Source: Oscillospiraceae bacterium (GTDB lineage: Bacteria; Bacillota; Clostridia; Christensenellales; Aristaeellaceae). Taken from it: DNA of 7,090 nucleotides. The notes beneath the pieces are model-generated. The model saw only the letters and a program-made list of their open reading frames with translations. It was not told where the DNA came from and searched no databases. The DNA lies in NCBI GenBank assembly GCA_031282605.1, contig JAITDK010000234.1, positions 1 through 7,090 of the forward strand, read 5' to 3'. Below, piece by piece: positions 1 to 5,482 of the stretch. The position numbers were made by a program, and so were the translations under genes. Positions within the stretch are counted from its first letter, which is position 1; the number at the start of each line of letters is the position of its first letter.

Positions 1-299
1 AGGCGGCGGAGAGCCAGGGTTTCAGCCGCGCTCAAACACTGCGGCTGGTCATACTGCCGCAGTCAGTTAAGGTTGCCTTGCCCGCGATGACCAACCAGGT
101 GGTTAACCTGATCAAAAATTCTTCCGTGTTGGCCGTTATAGCGGGCGGTGAACTAATGTACGTCGCGGACAGCTGGAGTGGTTCCAACCTGATATACGGC
201 CCGACGTTCGTGATGACCGGGCTGCTGTACCTGGCCATATGCCTGCCGATCTCAATGGTCGCGCGGCAATTGGAGAAGAGGAGCGTGCGGAATGTTTGA
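1..299 (+). CDS. Polar amino-acid ABC transporter permease, C-terminal part (5' end outside window)
   Basis: Inner-membrane permease subunit of an ABC importer for a polar amino acid (HisM/GlnP/GltJ family). The reading frame is open from base 3 and ends with TGA at 297-299, leaving about 98 residues. The visible part starts inside the EAA loop, the cytoplasmic segment that docks on the ATPase: AAESQGFSRAQTLRLVILPQ, with the conserved glycine and the typical VILPQ tail. It continues with PAMTNQVVNLIKNSSVLAVI, a stretch characteristic of this family, then a last hydrophobic helix (GLLYLAICLPISMV) and a basic end (RQLEKRSVRN). The start and the first membrane helices lie left of the window. Its stop overlaps the start of the next permease by 8 bases, so the two are translationally coupled and probably form the heterodimeric channel. 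The substrate cannot be read from the sequence; glutamate/glutamine-type is plausible. Confidence 0.93.
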   Translation, partial: AAESQGFSRAQTLRLVILPQSVKVALPAMTNQVVNLIKNSSVLAVIAGGELMYVADSWSGSNLIYGPTFVMTGLLYLAICLPISMVARQLEKRSVRNV

Positions 300-972
300 T
301 ACTTGGGCGCGCGCGTTCCAGAAGGTGTTTACGCCGCAGATACTGAAATTTCTCGGCACGGGATTGCTCAATACGCTGTATATCGCGGCGGTGTCGATCG
401 CGCTGAGTTTCATATTCGGGACGGTGCTGGCGCTGATGCGATCGCGCAAGCTGGGCGCGCTGACCGTGTTGGCGACTATGTACATTGAGGCGATACGCAA
501 CATTCCGCTGACGCTGTTCATAATCGGTATGAGGTTCATGACCAGGCTGCCGCCGCTGGAGAGCGGCATCGCCGCGATGACGGTATTCACATCGGCCGTC
601 GTCGCCGAGATTGTGCGCGGCGGACTGAACAGCATCCACAAGGGACAGTGGGAGGCGGCGTATTCGCAAGGCTTCTCTACCGTCGGCGCGATGGTGAAGG
701 TCATCGTCCCGCAGGCGCTGCGCCGGATACGATCGCCCCTGATCGCTCAGTTTGTCACTACAATAAAGGATACGTCGTTCTGCGCGGCGGTAGGCACATA
801 CGAGCTGTCGTTCACCAGCAAGATCGTAGCGTCTCACCGTACTATCGTAACCGCTCAGGATATATTGGTCGTGTACCTGCTGGTCGCGCTGACATACTAT
901 CTGGTGAACCTGATGTTCTCCACAATCGCGCGCCGCGCTCGGGATAACGGCGCCAAGGGACTTGTGAAATAA
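292..972 (+). CDS. Polar amino-acid ABC transporter permease (second subunit)
   Basis: Complete 226-residue permease of the HisM/GlnP/GltK family, of normal length for the family. The ATG at 292 follows a GAGGAG-like ribosome binding site about 8 bases upstream and overlaps the end of the preceding permease gene. Family signs in order: an N-terminal helix with LLNTLYIAAVSIALSFIFGT (about residues 25-44), the EAIRNIPLTLF segment (residues 66-76, matching the usual RGTPLL motif), VVAEIVRGGLNSI (103-115), the EAA loop EAAYSQGFS (121-129, G127) ending in VIVPQALRRI, then IKDTSF (158-163) and a final helix near 191-210. It should pair with the upstream permease and be energised by an ATPase and fed by a binding protein encoded outside the window. 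It is the last gene of its operon, since the next gene runs in the opposite direction 8 bases away. Confidence 0.95.
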   Translation: MFDTWARAFQKVFTPQILKFLGTGLLNTLYIAAVSIALSFIFGTVLALMRSRKLGALTVLATMYIEAIRNIPLTLFIIGMRFMTRLPPLESGIAAMTVFTSAVVAEIVRGGLNSIHKGQWEAAYSQGFSTVGAMVKVIVPQALRRIRSPLIAQFVTTIKDTSFCAAVGTYELSFTSKIVASHRTIVTAQDILVVYLLVALTYYLVNLMFSTIARRARDNGAKGLVK

Positions 973-980
973 ATGCCGGT

Positions 981-3482
981 TTAGAAAATTCCACACTCAC
1001 AATCGAGAGGATACTCCGTCCAGGAGTATGCGCTCGCGTCGTCGCATGGGCAGCCTATCATCGGGCCAGTTTCACACAGCGCGGTCAGCGAGCAGCTCAG
1101 CTTGCCGACATTTGCCTGACCAATGCGCTTTGCCGCGCTCAGCAGGCCGCTTAGGCTGTTGATAAAGGCGACCGGCTGGTTGGTTGCGTCGTAACAGTCG
1201 TACGCCGCCGCGCCTTGAGCGATGATGGCGCTGGCGGCCTTGTCGCTTTGCGCGATGGATTCGATTATGCCCCCCACCTCGCACGGATCGATCGCGCAGG
1301 GTTGGTTATCCGGCGTATCGGCGCACAACGAGCTTAGCGACATGTACAGCTTGCTGGACATACGTTCCTCGACGTCCGCCGTCGCGTTGGTCAGCCCGGC
1401 AACCGCGTCGAACATGTCGATGATGCACTCATTGCCGGTAGGCGCGCACCTATCCGGACTCGCGCATCCGCAAGGAGCCGAACCAGCGGTGCATCCCATG
1501 GCGGGGCATATGGTACCCAGAGCGGAAGCGCCGGAGTCGATCAACGTGCCGATGGCCCAATCCTCGCCGCGTATGGAGCGCAGCACCTTGTTCAGCGCGC
1601 CGCGCGCCGCGTCGCATATACCCGCGCTATCGCAGCTTCTACCGGCTCCTCGGCATTTGGTCAACGCTTCAAGCGACATGAACATCTTGCGCGCCAACTG
1701 CGACTCGAACTCGGATACGGAAGCGGTCATATCCTTTACGCTGCCTATCAGGTCAAGTATGCTTTGACAATCGTAAGCCGCGCAGCCGCTTGCGTACAGT
1801 TCTACCATCTGCCGGATCGTTTCCGCGCCGGACTCCAGCATCGCGCCGCACGCGGCCTCTCCGCTCGCTATCGATTCGATCACATCGGCCAGTGCGTCGT
1901 CGGTGTCGCACGGTTCGCAGCACGCGTCGCGCGTGCCCCAGTCCGCAACTAACAGCCGCTCGTTCTCCAGCCTGTCGCCGCGCTTAACATTGCGGCCGCC
2001 TGGCGTGTACCAACCCAGCAGCACTATCTCGCCGCCGCTGGCGGGCGACTGGATGCTGCGCGGCAGGTCGGCTCGCCTGTCAGCGTCGGCGTAAACGACG
2101 AACTTCGGCTGACCATTGTTCGGATCCAGCACTATCGGATACGCTCGGACGATGATATCGACGCAGTCGTCGCCGTTGGCGGCGTTAGCGCCGTATCCTA
2201 TGGCCGTGAGATCCGCGCAGTTCGCCAGGCACTCGCCCAGCGGGCCGTTGACGGGGATATCGCCGCAGACCCCAGTGCGACCATATAACAGCGTATCCGC
2301 GCCGCCGCAGTTGCCGGCGAACCGCTCTGTTAAGTCCTTGCCGCAAGGGTTGTATATCCGCGCGACCCGGCACGCGCCGACGATAGAGCCGGCGGCAGCG
2401 CTGTTCCCGACGAAATTGAACGACACGCCCTCGTCAGGCGCACGGACGGAGGCGACTATACCGGCGGCGGTCTCCCCCGCGATATTGACGCGCGCGACCG
2501 TGTTCCTGGCCACACTGGCGTCGTGCCACCCTGACGCGCAGAACGTGCCGATGACGCCGCCCGCGTTATCGCCGCCTTCGATGTCGCCCGCGCTGATACA
2601 GTCTAGTATTGAATAATAATTGTCCCCGGCGATCCCGCCTGAACTGGATGGATCGAACGCCTCGTCCCCGCGCGAATGGTTAACAAGTCTACCCATGTTC
2701 ACGCATCGTTCGATCGGCCCGCGGTTGAACCCTACGATCCCGCCTAGGCTGCAGGTCCAGCCCGCCCCGTTTGAGCCTATGATGTCGCCGAAGTTCACGC
2801 AGATTCCCTCCGCGCCGCCGATGGTCGTGCCGCTGTCCGTCGAACCGGCCAGACCGCCGATCGCACCCGCCGGGACGCCGTTCAGCGCGTATATCTTGCC
2901 GTGATTCTCGCAGCGCGTGAGCGAGCATTCGCGCGTCGTTCCGACAATCCCGCCGGTGGAATATGTGCCGACGGTCTGGATGTTAGCCTCGTTCACGCAA
3001 TCCTCAAACGAACATCCTCGCGCGTTGCCGGCGAACGCGCCGACCTTGCTGCCGCAATCCCGCCCTTGGACGGTGAATCGATTCACTATAAGCCCGGTTA
3101 CTTTGCAGCTTGAGAACGCCGAGCAATCAGCCTCCCTCGCGAACGCGCCGAATACCTCCGACTTAGAGGCGTATACCGAACAGGCCAGCGTCAGTCGCGA
3201 CATCGCCGAACCCTCAGGCAGATATTCGAATAGCGAGTCGGGCAGGTTAAGTATGCTGTGTCCGCAGCCGTCTATACATATCCCCCGGGCGAGCCTCAAC
3301 GGCGTCCATTCGACCGAATCTATTATTCCGTCATCATTATCGGTGTTGTTCACACCTAATAAATCTATGTCGCGGCAGAGAATGTACCGCGTTACCTCGT
3401 CCGGGTCGGATTCGACCGCGCGTAAATCGTTGAGTGCGGCGATATACCTGTAGTCTTTATCGGCAGCGCAGCAATGATCCAT
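981..3482 (-). CDS. Large cysteine-rich GLUG-repeat protein with InlB-B-like module and three C-terminal helical repeats; function unknown
   Basis: Not a named gene that I recognise; 833 residues from the chosen start. The ATG at 3482 is preceded by AAAGGGGTGA with 5 bases between; a start 25 codons further upstream (3557) lacks comparable support. Seen in the protein: residues 11-80 resemble the lead-in of GLUG proteins (YILCRDIDLLG, then EWTPL and IDGCGHSILNL). About 145-314 carry GLUG-like units such as GGIVG, GGLAG, GGIAG and GGVIG alternating with CVNxG-type turns, suggesting a beta-solenoid. About 459-516 resemble an InlB-B/Flg_new repeat (LLGWYTPGG, LLVADWG). About 528-803 hold three diverged helical repeats. 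There are about 50 cysteines (6%), including CC, CPC and CGC clusters, and the end is DCECGIF. No signal peptide, membrane helix or LPXTG is visible. A structural, disulfide-linked spore-surface role is a guess; a cytoplasmic or non-classically exported adhesin-like protein is the alternative. It follows the AI-2E gene on the same strand. Confidence 0.85.
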   Translation of the reverse strand: MDHCCAADKDYRYIAALNDLRAVESDPDEVTRYILCRDIDLLGVNNTDNDDGIIDSVEWTPLRLARGICIDGCGHSILNLPDSLFEYLPEGSAMSRLTLACSVYASKSEVFGAFAREADCSAFSSCKVTGLIVNRFTVQGRDCGSKVGAFAGNARGCSFEDCVNEANIQTVGTYSTGGIVGTTRECSLTRCENHGKIYALNGVPAGAIGGLAGSTDSGTTIGGAEGICVNFGDIIGSNGAGWTCSLGGIVGFNRGPIERCVNMGRLVNHSRGDEAFDPSSSGGIAGDNYYSILDCISAGDIEGGDNAGGVIGTFCASGWHDASVARNTVARVNIAGETAAGIVASVRAPDEGVSFNFVGNSAAAGSIVGACRVARIYNPCGKDLTERFAGNCGGADTLLYGRTGVCGDIPVNGPLGECLANCADLTAIGYGANAANGDDCVDIIVRAYPIVLDPNNGQPKFVVYADADRRADLPRSIQSPASGGEIVLLGWYTPGGRNVKRGDRLENERLLVADWGTRDACCEPCDTDDALADVIESIASGEAACGAMLESGAETIRQMVELYASGCAAYDCQSILDLIGSVKDMTASVSEFESQLARKMFMSLEALTKCRGAGRSCDSAGICDAARGALNKVLRSIRGEDWAIGTLIDSGASALGTICPAMGCTAGSAPCGCASPDRCAPTGNECIIDMFDAVAGLTNATADVEERMSSKLYMSLSSLCADTPDNQPCAIDPCEVGGIIESIAQSDKAASAIIAQGAAAYDCYDATNQPVAFINSLSGLLSAAKRIGQANVGKLSCSLTALCETGPMIGCPCDDASAYSWTEYPLDCECGIF
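1074..1901 (-). repeat. Three diverged ~70-100 residue helical repeats at the C-terminus of the cysteine-rich protein
   Basis: Copy 1 is residues about 528-610, copy 2 about 622-720, copy 3 about 733-803. Each starts with a helix of the form xxIxSIAxxxxAxxxxIxxGA (ADVIESIASGEAACGAMLES; LNKVLRSIRGEDWAIGTLID; GGIIESIAQSDKAASAIIAQ). A cysteine-containing linker follows, then a second helix (ILDLIGSVKDMTASV; IDMFDAVAGLTNATADV; INSLSGLLSAAKRIG), and the copy ends in KMFMSLEAL, KLYMSLSSLC or KLSCSLTALC. Copy 2 has a long Cys/Gly/Pro insert (CTAGSAPCGCASPDRC). The pattern recalls the SIALEEAALAHIINAEGEKIQ-type helical tails that I remember from clostridial collagen-like and exosporium-type proteins; that link is from memory and untested. 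Confidence 0.75.
2541..3050 (-). repeat. GLUG-like repeat region within the cysteine-rich protein
   Basis: Residues about 145-314 of the encoded protein repeat a loose 25-45 residue unit: a Gly-Gly-Ile/Leu-Val/Ala-Gly turn, a variable strand, a cysteine-containing strand (ECSLTRCENHGKI, PIERCVNMGRL, SILDCISAGDI), then the next glycine turn. This is the pattern of GLUG-motif proteins, which are usually surface exposed. The units are too diverged at DNA level to be a recent duplication. Confidence 0.7.
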
Positions 3483-3487
3483 ATCGC

Positions 3488-3497
3488 TCACCCCTTT
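3488..3497 (-). promoter_or_regulatory. Ribosome binding site that decides the start at 3482
   Basis: On the minus strand AAAGGGGTGA ends 5 bases before the ATG at 3482. It is one base short of a full AAGGAGGTGA-type site, and it lies inside the longer open reading frame, which argues against the upstream ATG at 3557. Confidence 0.7.
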
Positions 3498-3516
3498 GCC
3501 AAAATCCAACCCGATA

Positions 3517-3544
3517 TCAGGGTATGGCGCTGAAAAGTATGTGT
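3517..3544 (-). promoter_or_regulatory. Possible sporulation-type (sigma-K-like) promoter ahead of the cysteine-rich protein gene
   Basis: Minus strand: AC at 3544-3543, 16 bases, then CATACCCTGA (3526-3517), which fits the CATAnnnTA sigma-K -10 pattern except for one base. Transcription would start roughly 30 bases ahead of the ATG at 3482. The pattern carries little information, so chance is a real possibility. No good sigma-A promoter was found in the same gap: TTGCAC at 3547-3542 lacks a good -10 partner. Confidence 0.2.
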
Positions 3545-3563
3545 GCAAAACTGGCATGGCTGA

Positions 3564-3596
3564 AAATGATAAGGCGGAAATGATAAGGCGGAAATG
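3564..3596. repeat. 14-bp tandem duplication in the AI-2E / repeat-protein gap
   Basis: AAATGATAAGGCGG occurs at 3564-3577 and again, identically, at 3578-3591, followed by a partial third unit AAATG (3592-3596). It lies in the 123-base gap between the stop of the AI-2E gene and the start of the cysteine-rich protein gene. It may be simple replication slippage; no hairpin is formed. Confidence 0.9.
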
Positions 3597-3605
3597 CCGG
3601 CTTCG

Positions 3606-4664
3606 TTATAGGAGACGTTTTTGTGCGCAGGCCGCAGGCGGCGTCTCGCTGGCGGCGTGCAGCGTCCGGGCGACAGTCTTGCCTACAATCAACGCGGGCA
3701 GCGACAGCACAATGCCCCACAGCCCGAACATCAGGTTCCCCAGCAGCAACGCTATTAGCACGGTCACCGGATGAATGCCTATATGGTCGCCTATGACGTT
3801 CGGGGTAACGAAGTTCCCCTCAACCTGATTTACGGCCAGTATGATGCCCAGCGACCACAGCGTCTTCGTCATGCCGAGCGCGGGACTAAACAGCAGTATC
3901 GGTATCGCGCCCAATATCGGCCCAAAGTATGGCACCAGATCCGTCAGCGCGATCCACACGCCCAACGCGAGCCACGATGGCACGCCCAGAATCAGCAATC
4001 CAACCGCCGACAGCACGCCCACGAGCAACGATACCAGCGCGTGTCCGCGCACATAAATCAGCAGGGCGCGCCGCGTTTCGGACGCGATCCACATCGCCTT
4101 GCGGCGGTGTTTTATCGGAATCATCATAGTAAGTCCATGGCAGAATCGCTCGCGATCCTTTATGAAGTAGAACGCCAGTATAGGCACGATCAGCCACTGC
4201 GCCAGCTGTCCCAGCACACCGCCGGCATAATGAACGATCCCCGTAACGATTATTGATAAATCCAGGTTCATCAGACTGCCTGGTATATCGGGCAGGCTGG
4301 GCGCGCCGATAGCGTCCAGCCATTCATTGGCGCGGGACGACCAAACATCCAGCCGCTCCAGGATCGTGGGCAGCTGCAGGAACAGCTGCTCCGTCTGCAC
4401 GGAAATGGTGGGTACGATCAGGCCGAGGAATATCAGCAGCCCGGTTATCAGTATGAACAAAGCCAGCGCCGCCGCGCCGCTGGGCTTCATCCGTTTCTCA
4501 AACCGCACGCTCAGTGGCAGCATCAGCGACGCCAGCAACGCCGCGCTGATCACCGTCAGCAGCACGCTGACCAGCGCGCGCCACCACAGCAATAACGCCA
4601 GCAGCGCTCCAACGCCCAGCGCGATCAATCCCCGCCGACTCCAACCCTGCCGCATCGACTGCAC
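3606..4664 (-). CDS. AI-2E family transporter (PerM/YrrI-like membrane protein)
   Basis: Integral membrane protein of the AI-2E exporter family, 352 residues from a GTG start, normal for the family (about 340-370). Visible features: N-terminal helices at about 12-28 and 31-50, helix 64-85, an extracytoplasmic region about 88-135, helix about 137-168 ending in the conserved FYFIKDRERF (165-174), then helices about 207-228. Next come the family signatures LTDLVPYFGPILGAIP (240-255) and NQVEGNFVTPNVIGDHIGIHPV (279-300), and GNLMFGLWGIVLSLPA (309-324). The GTG at 4664 is chosen because AAAGAGGTG sits 5 bases ahead; the ATG at 4655 (3 codons later) is too far from it. The frame is open further upstream to 4766, but that part runs through a perfect inverted repeat and looks noncoding. 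Substrates in this family vary (autoinducer-2, ions, unknown), so the cargo is not predicted. In many Firmicutes a homologue sits next to alaS, which is not seen here. Confidence 0.93.
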   Translation of the reverse strand: MQSMRQGWSRRGLIALGVGALLALLLWWRALVSVLLTVISAALLASLMLPLSVRFEKRMKPSGAAALALFILITGLLIFLGLIVPTISVQTEQLFLQLPTILERLDVWSSRANEWLDAIGAPSLPDIPGSLMNLDLSIIVTGIVHYAGGVLGQLAQWLIVPILAFYFIKDRERFCHGLTMMIPIKHRRKAMWIASETRRALLIYVRGHALVSLLVGVLSAVGLLILGVPSWLALGVWIALTDLVPYFGPILGAIPILLFSPALGMTKTLWSLGIILAVNQVEGNFVTPNVIGDHIGIHPVTVLIALLLGNLMFGLWGIVLSLPALIVGKTVARTLHAASETPPAACAQKRLL

Positions 4665-4669
4665 AGCCG

Positions 4670-4678
4670 CACCTCTTT
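4670..4678 (-). promoter_or_regulatory. Ribosome binding site supporting the GTG start at 4664
   Basis: AAAGAGGTG on the minus strand; the AGAGG core is 8 bases from GTG at 4664 but 17 bases from the ATG at 4655, so the GTG is the better start. Confidence 0.6.
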
Positions 4679-4699
4679 CATGCTGCCCTTGTAATGGAG

Positions 4700-4733
4700 A
4701 CGGGTTGCTGTATCCATTGATACAGCAACCCGT
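4700..4733 (-). terminator. Perfect 14-bp inverted repeat between the 52-aa gene and the AI-2E gene; terminator-like hairpin or operator
   Basis: ACGGGTTGCTGTAT (4700-4713) and ATACAGCAACCCGT (4720-4733) are exact reverse complements around a 6-base loop (CCATTG). On the minus strand it begins 25 bases after the stop of the 52-residue gene, a typical terminator position. However, no T-run follows on either strand, so it is not a standard Rho-independent terminator. Alternatives are an mRNA 3'-end stabiliser, a partial terminator tuning the downstream transporter, or a dyad operator overlapping the possible promoter at 4734-4762. Confidence 0.6.
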
Positions 4734-4762
4734 TGTGTAACGCTGTTCCTGTCTCCTATCAA
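4734..4762 (-). promoter_or_regulatory. Possible sigma-A promoter for the AI-2E transporter gene
   Basis: Minus strand: TTGATA (4762-4757, 5 of 6 to TTGACA) overlaps the stop codon of the 52-residue gene. It is followed after exactly 17 bases by TACACA (4739-4734, 3 of 6 to TATAAT). The predicted start of transcription falls inside the inverted repeat at 4700-4733. The -10 is weak. Confidence 0.3.
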
Positions 4763-4917
4763 CCAATCCGGTTATGCAGCGCGTGCTTAACCTGATCCGC
4801 GCCCCAGGCAGCGGCCTTGCGCAGCTGGTGTCCCTGGTTCGTCATTAACAGCCCGGCGCCAAGCGCGGCGCCCACCACCCCGCCTGTAACCAACCCTATC
4901 TTTGTTGCGGCTTTCAT
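4759..4917 (-). CDS. Small membrane-anchored protein, 52 residues, YtxH-like layout
   Basis: Short gene with an excellent ribosome binding site: AAGGAGGT on the minus strand (4931-4924), 6 bases before the ATG at 4917. The product begins MKAATKIG, has one glycine/alanine-rich hydrophobic helix (about residues 8-26, GLVTGGVVGAALGAGLLM), then a short turn (TNQGHQ) and a basic amphipathic tail (LRKAAAWGADQVKHALHNRI). This is the layout of small YtxH-like or general-stress membrane proteins: a glycine-rich membrane helix followed by a charged cytoplasmic helix. The similarity is in layout only and no function is proposed. It starts 44 bases after the PRC-barrel gene and ends 25 bases before the inverted repeat, so it is probably co-transcribed with the PRC-barrel gene. 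A longer reading frame upstream is a shadow of the PRC-barrel gene. Confidence 0.82.
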   Translation of the reverse strand: MKAATKIGLVTGGVVGAALGAGLLMTNQGHQLRKAAAWGADQVKHALHNRIG

Positions 4918-4923
4918 GGAATT

Positions 4924-4931
4924 ACCTCCTT
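4924..4931 (-). promoter_or_regulatory. Strong ribosome binding site of the 52-residue gene
   Basis: AAGGAGGT on the minus strand, 6 bases before the ATG at 4917. It is the best match to the anti-Shine-Dalgarno sequence among the minus-strand genes and is the main proof that this small gene is real and starts here. Confidence 0.85.
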
Positions 4932-4961
4932 CTTTGAATGGATAATCTTGATAATCCGGTC

Positions 4962-5411
4962 TTAATTTGCCGGGGTTCGTGTCCGCCACGCGTCGCAGGG
5001 CACTATTACATCGCCACTTTCGGGATCCACCGAAAACGAATCCACCCAGCATCGCCCGCGCAGCAGGTCGTCGATCGGCCCGAACGAGAGTTCCACCGCC
5101 TCGACTGAAAGCGTGCGTTCGTCTAGCAGCGCGTCGGTAACGACGCCCAGCTTCAGCCCACTGGTATCGCGCGCGTGACGCAGCGCGAAACGCTTCACCC
5201 GGCGCGATTCCGATCCATCCGCGAGCACGGCGTTCTCGCCAAGCAGGCGTATGGATTCGGAGGGCAGATACCTGGCGCGCAGCCCGCCGGTTTGCAGGAA
5301 CAATCCCGCCAGCCGTCGACCGCACGGGGATACGTTTACCCCATCTACGACGCCCAGACGACTGCCTTCGCGCACGACCGGCAGCCCGATCAGCCGATTC
5401 GCTCGGGTCAT
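4962..5411 (-). CDS. PRC-barrel domain protein with two PRC-like halves
   Basis: 149 residues, probably cytoplasmic or peripheral, with no signal peptide or membrane helix. The N-terminal half (about 6-66) has the PRC-barrel pattern: RLIGLPVVREGSRLGVVDGV, then a strand with AGLFLQTGGLRARYLPSESI and the closing strand ENAVLADG. The C-terminal half (about 80-142) looks like a second copy: LKLGVVTDALLDERTLSVEAVELSFGPIDDL, then SGDVIVPCDAW. PRC-barrels occur in RNA processing (RimM), photosynthetic reaction centres and small clostridial sporulation or envelope proteins (YlmC/YmxH type), so the domain does not fix a function. The ATG at 5411 has a moderate GCGAGGCG ribosome binding site about 6 bases ahead. 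The gene lies 71 bases after rluD and 44 before the 52-residue gene; together with the AI-2E gene these may be one envelope-related unit. Confidence 0.85.
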   Translation of the reverse strand: MTRANRLIGLPVVREGSRLGVVDGVNVSPCGRRLAGLFLQTGGLRARYLPSESIRLLGENAVLADGSESRRVKRFALRHARDTSGLKLGVVTDALLDERTLSVEAVELSFGPIDDLLRGRCWVDSFSVDPESGDVIVPCDAWRTRTPAN

Positions 5412-5439
5412 GATCGTCGCCTCGCTTTCAAGGATAGTC

Positions 5440-5460
5440 TGTCCGCGTGAACGCCGGACA
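5440..5460 (-). terminator. Short bulged hairpin after rluD
   Basis: On the minus strand TGTCC-g-GCG, loop TTCA, CGC-GGACA forms 8 pairs with one bulged G, starting 22 bases after the rluD stop. There is no T-run downstream, so termination is uncertain; a chance or attenuating hairpin is equally possible. Confidence 0.3.
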
Positions 5461-5482
5461 TACGCCGCCGGATGTGATGGGT

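Noticed and set aside
136..996. Minus-strand 286-residue open frame across the two permeases.
   Set aside because: Arg/His/Gln-rich composition typical of an antisense shadow; the plus strand has clear ABC permease motifs in both genes.
1222..1767. Long plus-strand open frames across the repeat-protein gene (also at 2116-2616 and 2917-3453).
   Set aside because: They are shadows of the minus-strand gene: Ser/Pro/Ala-rich, with no family motif or good ribosome binding site. The minus frame is open for 833 codons and shows clear repeat modules.
4665..4766. N-terminal extension of the AI-2E transporter frame to an ATG at 4766.
   Set aside because: It would overlap the stop of the 52-residue gene, run through the perfect inverted repeat and give a hydrophilic, non-family segment; the GTG at 4664 has a well-placed ribosome binding site.
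4941..4956. Short direct repeat GATAATC-TT-GATAATC just upstream of the 52-residue gene.
   Set aside because: Seven bases twice in a short AT-rich gap, close to chance and without a promoter partner.
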